A stretch of DNA of 45,821 bases, from positions 1 through 45,821 of the forward strand of contig JANXTL010000019.1 of NCBI GenBank assembly GCA_025352375.1. The letters run 5' to 3'. The first letter of the stretch is position 1, and every line of letters begins with the position of its first letter. Made by a program: the position numbers and the translations under genes. The stretch comes from Acetobacteraceae bacterium. Its GTDB lineage: Bacteria; Pseudomonadota; Alphaproteobacteria; Acetobacterales; Acetobacteraceae. Of this stretch, positions 42,633-45,821 are shown in pieces. The notes beneath the pieces were generated by a model that was not told the DNA's origin, searched no databases, and saw only the letters and a list, made by a program, of their open reading frames with translations.

Positions 42633-43823
42633 ATGGCTATCGCTGACACCGTGGGCGCTTTCCTTCCGGGTGCCCGGTTCGAACGTGCGCCTTTGGCTAC
42701 CGGCCGTCTGTCTGGCCTGACGTTCGCCGTAAAAGATCTTTATGATGTCGCCGGTTGCATCACGACCTATGGCAATCCCGATTGGGCGCGCACCCATCCA
42801 GCCGCGTCGGCCACCGCGCCAGCAGTGTTGACGCTGCTTCAGGCCGGCGCCCATCTGGCCGGGAAGACCAAGACGGTCGAACTAGCCTACGGCCTGACGG
42901 GGGAGAATGTTTGGCACGGCACGCCGCTCAACCCCGCCGCGCCCGATCGCTTTCCCGGTGGCTCCAGTTGTGGTTCCGCGGCAGCCGTGGCGGCCGGTTT
43001 GGTCGATTTCGCGCTGGGTTCCGATACGGGCGGGTCCGTGCGCATACCGGCGAGCTACTGCGGCATTTTCGGCATCCGCCCCAGTGCCGGGGCCATCAGC
43101 CTCGCAGGCGCCTGCCCACTGGCGCCGAGCCTCGATACACCCGGCTGGTTCGCTCGGTCGGCGTCATTGTTGACCGGTGTCGGCGATGTACTGCTCCCAA
43201 CAAATCGGCAGGGCGCCGACGGCCCCCTCCTGCGGGTTGAGGAAGCCTGGGTCAACGCACAACCCGAGGTCGCAGACACCCTTCGCCCGGCCCTCGAAAA
43301 GCTAGAGCAACTGCGTGGGCGAGCTGTTGGGATCCGTCTGGTGCCGGAAGGCCTCGCGACTCTGTTCCAGCATTTCCGCGTTGTTCAGGCCGAGGAAGCC
43401 TGGGCAGCTCTGGGCGCCTGGGTGGCAGCTATAAATCCGACTTTCGGACCGGGTGTCGGCGAACGTTTTGCCGCCGCTCGGGCCACGGACCCGGCCGAAG
43501 CGGCACTCGGCCGCGGGTTCCGCCGTGCTCTCCAAGCCCGCATTCGTCCCATCCTTTCAGGCGGGGCAGTTCTGGTCTACCCGACGAGTCCCTGCCCGGC
43601 ACCGCTGCTCACCGCGAGTCTGACAGAACAGGATGCGGTGCGCCAGGCCACCATGGGCGTGACGGCGATCGCTGGTTTCTGCGGATTGCCCGAGGTCACA
43701 TTGCCGGTCGCCACCGTAAACGGCGCCCCGGTCGGGTTGTCGCTGGTCGCGGGACAAGGGCAGGATCGTGCATTGCTCGCATTGGCGTGCGACGCCGCCG
43801 CTATACTGGGGTTGCCCGTCTGA
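42633..43823 (+). CDS. amidase-signature family hydrolase
   Basis: A 396-aa amidase of the AS superfamily. The Ser-cisSer-Lys triad can be read: Lys34 in FAVKDLYDVAG, Ser111 in FPGGSSCGSAAAVAAG and the nucleophile Ser135 in GSDTGGSVRIPASYCG. At about 400 aa it is on the short side for the family (often 450-500). It resembles stand-alone amidases similar to AtzE/indole-acetamide hydrolase types rather than GatA. The substrate is unknown. I chose ATG 42633 because AAGGA lies about 10 nt upstream; ATG 42600 has no RBS. A GNAT gene follows 58 nt later. Confidence 0.9.
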   Translation: MAIADTVGAFLPGARFERAPLATGRLSGLTFAVKDLYDVAGCITTYGNPDWARTHPAASATAPAVLTLLQAGAHLAGKTKTVELAYGLTGENVWHGTPLNPAAPDRFPGGSSCGSAAAVAAGLVDFALGSDTGGSVRIPASYCGIFGIRPSAGAISLAGACPLAPSLDTPGWFARSASLLTGVGDVLLPTNRQGADGPLLRVEEAWVNAQPEVADTLRPALEKLEQLRGRAVGIRLVPEGLATLFQHFRVVQAEEAWAALGAWVAAINPTFGPGVGERFAAARATDPAEAALGRGFRRALQARIRPILSGGAVLVYPTSPCPAPLLTASLTEQDAVRQATMGVTAIAGFCGLPEVTLPVATVNGAPVGLSLVAGQGQDRALLALACDAAAILGLPV

Positions 43824-43881
43824 TACCAAGCCTAGCATTCTGCGGCGGACAGTTGGGGAATCGGCCCACGGGGAATCGACA

Positions 43882-44400
43882 ATGGACATTCGCGACGCCA
43901 CCGAGGCGGATATGCCGGCCATCCAGGCGATCTACGCCCACCATGTGACGACCGGCACCGGCACCTTCGACGAGCAACCGCCGACCGCCGAAGAGATGAC
44001 GGACAAATTCCGCGAAGTGGCGGAACATGGCTGGAGCTGGCTGGTCGCCACCGACGCGACGGGGGTGCTGGGATACGCCTACTATACCCAGTTCCGCGAT
44101 CGCTCCGCCTACCGGTATTGCGTGGAGGACAGCATCTACGTCCGTGATGACGTGCGTGGGCAAGGGGTTGGCAAAACGCTGGTCTCCGCCCTGATCGAAC
44201 ATGCGACCGCACGAGGCATGCGCCAGATGATCGCGGTGATCGGTGATTCCGAGAATGTCGGCTCGATCGGCGTGCATGCCAGCCTTGGGTTTCATATGGT
44301 CGGTACGCTGCGCGCCGTGGGCGTTAAATTCGGCCGTTGGGTCGATGTTGTCTCCATGCAACGGGCCCTGGGCCGCGGCGATGCGAATGTACCGGACTAG
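43882..44400 (+). CDS. GNAT N-acetyltransferase (phosphinothricin/methionine-sulfoximine type)
   Basis: A 172-aa GNAT enzyme. Its opening MDIRDATEADMPAIQAIYAH, followed by GTGTFDEQPPT, identifies the PAT/bar-MnaT group, which acetylates phosphinothricin, methionine sulfoximine or similar amino acids. The acetyl-CoA loop is VRDDVRGQGVGKTLVSALI, and HASLGFHMVGTLRAVGVKFG is the usual C-terminal part. The ATG at 43882 is preceded by GGGGAA; the longer frame from 43768 overlaps the amidase and is unlikely. The stop is immediately followed by the ATG of the MFS gene, so the two are probably cotranslated. Confidence 0.93.
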   Translation: MDIRDATEADMPAIQAIYAHHVTTGTGTFDEQPPTAEEMTDKFREVAEHGWSWLVATDATGVLGYAYYTQFRDRSAYRYCVEDSIYVRDDVRGQGVGKTLVSALIEHATARGMRQMIAVIGDSENVGSIGVHASLGFHMVGTLRAVGVKFGRWVDVVSMQRALGRGDANVPD

Positions 44401-45642
44401 ATGCTGCGGGATCGACGTATCTGGTTCATGGCGGCCTATGGGTTCACCGCCGGGCTGCCGCTGCTGCTGTCGGGGTATATTTTCAAGCTCTGGCTGACCG
44501 AGGCCAGCGTATCGCTGACGATTATCGGGCTTACGACCTATATCGGGCTGGCCTATTCGCTCAAATTCCTCTGGGCGCCCGTGCTCGATCGGACGCCACC
44601 CTCCCCTTTCCGTCGGCTCGGACGGCGTCGCGGCTGGCTGGCGATTATCCAGCCGGCACTGATCGCGTCGACAGTGCTCCTCGCGCTGTCGAACCCGGCC
44701 TCGGCGCCGGGTTGGTCCATAGCCGCCGCGGGGATGGTGGCGTTCTGCTCGGCCAGCCAGGATATCGCGATCGACGCCTGGCGGATCGAGCTATTCCCGG
44801 AACGCCAGCAGGGCGGGGCGCTGGCCGCGTATGTCTGGGGCTACCGCATCGCCATGCTGGTCGTGACCCTCGGGGTTCTCCGGTTGGCCGGCAACATTGG
44901 ATGGCACATCAGTCTATTCGGCGTCGCGGTGTTGATGGCGATCGGTCCGATCGTCACCCTGCTGGCGCCGGAGCCGGAAGCTCTGCCGACCGGCGCCACA
45001 TCCGAGACCGGTGTCGTAGACCGGCTGAAGGCCGCGGTGGTGGATCCGCTTCTGGAATTCCTGACCCGCCCCGGCGCCATCGCGATCCTCGCGTTCGTGG
45101 CGCTATTCAAACTGGGCGAAGCGTTCGCGGGGCTGATGACCGGGCCGTTCTATCGTGCCCTTGGTTTCAGTTTGCCGATCATCTCCAACAATGCGTGGTT
45201 CTCCTTGGGCGGCACGTTGGCGGGATACACCGTGGGCGCGTGGCTGGTCGCCCGCATCGGTGTCGGCCGAGCGCTCATTGCCACGGGTTGGACGCAGACC
45301 CTGGCGATGGCGATGTATGTCGTGCTGGCGCAATCGGCCGGCCTGACGCCCATGCTATATGGCACGGTGACGACCGAGGCCTTTGCCCAGGGCATGGCCG
45401 ACGCCGCGTTCCTGACCTACCTGTCGGGACTGTGCTCCCGTCGGTTCACCGCGACGCAGTACGCGCTGCTGTCCTCGGTGCCAGCCTTCGCCATTCATAC
45501 GATCGGCCCGTGGTCCGGTGCCGTAGCCTCGGCTACCGGATGGTCCTGGTTCTACGTCCTGAGCCTGCTCGGCGCGTTGCCGGCGATGGCGCTGATGCTC
45601 TTCCTGCTGCGGCGCTACCCGCCGGCCGAGGCAGCGGCGTAG
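44401..45642 (+). CDS. ampG: AmpG-like MFS permease
   Basis: A 413-aa major-facilitator protein with about 12 TM helices. It fits the AmpG group, importers of anhydromuropeptides for cell-wall recycling: FTAGLPLLLSGYIFKLWLTE, LAYSLKFLWAPVLDR, QDIAIDAWRIELFPE (the conserved QDIAIDAW motif) and ATQYALLSSVPAFA near the C-terminus, all typical. The ATG begins directly after the TAG of the GNAT gene. In beta-lactamase-bearing bacteria AmpG also feeds the AmpR inducer pathway, but no ampR or ampC is visible here. The overlap-free junction suggests cotranscription with the acetyltransferase. Confidence 0.9.
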   Translation: MLRDRRIWFMAAYGFTAGLPLLLSGYIFKLWLTEASVSLTIIGLTTYIGLAYSLKFLWAPVLDRTPPSPFRRLGRRRGWLAIIQPALIASTVLLALSNPASAPGWSIAAAGMVAFCSASQDIAIDAWRIELFPERQQGGALAAYVWGYRIAMLVVTLGVLRLAGNIGWHISLFGVAVLMAIGPIVTLLAPEPEALPTGATSETGVVDRLKAAVVDPLLEFLTRPGAIAILAFVALFKLGEAFAGLMTGPFYRALGFSLPIISNNAWFSLGGTLAGYTVGAWLVARIGVGRALIATGWTQTLAMAMYVVLAQSAGLTPMLYGTVTTEAFAQGMADAAFLTYLSGLCSRRFTATQYALLSSVPAFAIHTIGPWSGAVASATGWSWFYVLSLLGALPAMALMLFLLRRYPPAEAAA

Positions 45643-45680
45643 ACCATGATCGTTTGAGGTTGCATGCGATCTCGGCGTTG

Positions 45681-45761
45681 GATCACGCTCTAAGCCTTTG
45701 TTTGAGAGGGTGATTCACGCCCGAGGTTGAAGTCAACCTCGGGCGATCGCGCTCTAGGCCT
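45681..45761. repeat. imperfect 17-bp direct repeat flanking a palindrome
   Basis: GATCACGCTCTAAGCCT at 45681-45697 recurs as GATCGCGCTCTAGGCCT at 45745-45761 (15 of 17 identical). The two copies lie either side of a perfect inverted repeat at 45718-45745. The arrangement looks like an intergenic repeat element of the kind scattered in alphaproteobacterial genomes, but no second copy exists in this window to prove it. Confidence 0.5.
45718..45745. repeat. perfect 13-bp inverted repeat between convergent genes
   Basis: CGCCCGAGGTTGA and its exact complement TCAACCTCGGGCG are separated by AG, giving a stem of about 12 bp with a 4-nt loop. It lies between the convergent AmpG-like gene and the partial - strand gene, so a bidirectional terminator role is plausible. 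There is no U-run on either side, so it is not a classical rho-independent terminator. Confidence 0.6.
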
Positions 45762-45821
45762 GCTCAGCGATAAACTGCTGCAATTGCTTCAGCCGTTTTT
45801 GGATCGCGTCAGCCGGGCCAT
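45754..45821 (-). CDS. C-terminal end of an unrecognised - strand gene (partial)
   Basis: Reading the - strand from the window edge, a frame ends IQKRLKQLQQFIAEQA at TAG (CTA at 45754-45756 on the + strand). The visible 22 residues form an amphipathic, coiled-coil-like helix. With so little sequence the family cannot be named, and a chance open frame is possible, although the convergent layout with a palindrome between the genes supports a real gene end. Confidence 0.4.
   Translation of the reverse strand, partial: GPADAIQKRLKQLQQFIAEQA

Noticed and set aside
44337-45713. 458-codon + strand frame overlapping the AmpG-like gene
   Set aside because: Its product is Arg/Gly-rich without membrane helices, while the other frame encodes a clear 12-TM permease.
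45718-45745. Classical rho-independent terminator
   Set aside because: The stem is perfect, but neither strand has a following T-run, so only a repeat or generic hairpin is claimed.

Overview
The window looks like a chromosome segment of a GC-rich alphaproteobacterium, most likely from the Rhodospirillales/Acetobacteraceae. This is an inference from protein character, a cytochrome c / kdsB / prephenate dehydratase neighbourhood, a yejABEF operon and an AmpG-like permease. No rRNA or tRNA is present to confirm it.

Region 1 (1-18334, all + strand) is a contractile phage-tail module with P2-type gene logic. It runs from neck/tail-completion proteins through sheath, tube, a tail-assembly chaperone with a -1 programmed frameshift (G GGA AAC at 4032-4038, the E/E' or lambda G/GT arrangement), and a short disordered tape-measure candidate. 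It continues with gpU-like, gpX (LysM-like), gpD hub, gpV spike, gpW/gp25, gpJ and gpI proteins. A receptor-binding block follows: a glycine-rich adhesin, a small beta-sandwich adaptor, a 952-aa fibre with eight tandem repeats, a second fibre with a related N-terminus and an FN3 domain, and a 690-aa protein with an SGNH/sialate-O-acetylesterase-like domain. Head, integrase and lysis genes are absent from the window, and the module abuts host metabolic genes. It may be the right half of a prophage or a domesticated tail-like particle; the window alone cannot decide.

Region 2 (18343-22930) is a catabolic block: a - strand operon of class III CoA-transferase, enoyl-CoA hydratase and two tandem cupins, then a decayed DHA2-type MFS transporter and a divergent LLM flavin-dependent oxidoreductase. 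Region 3 (22938-29878, - strand) carries a membrane-anchored cytochrome c, an inositol-monophosphatase/HisN-type phosphatase that seems to need a CTG start, and the yejABEF peptide importer. Region 4 (30029-31623, +) has kdsB and pheA with a 4-nt overlap.

Region 5 (31620-42295, - strand) is an envelope/secretion block. A type I secretion ABC transporter and HlyD adaptor are followed by a Sel1-repeat protein and a large GT2-GT4 double glycosyltransferase, closed by a terminator. Behind the terminator lie a protein with ChW-like hydrophobic repeats and a GT4 glycosyltransferase. Together they suggest export and glycosylation of a surface protein or polymer whose substrate gene is not in the window.

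Region 6 (42633-45642, +) encodes an amidase-signature enzyme, a GNAT acetyltransferase and an AmpG-like MFS permease. The window ends with a small repeat-like element and the 3' end of a gene on the - strand.
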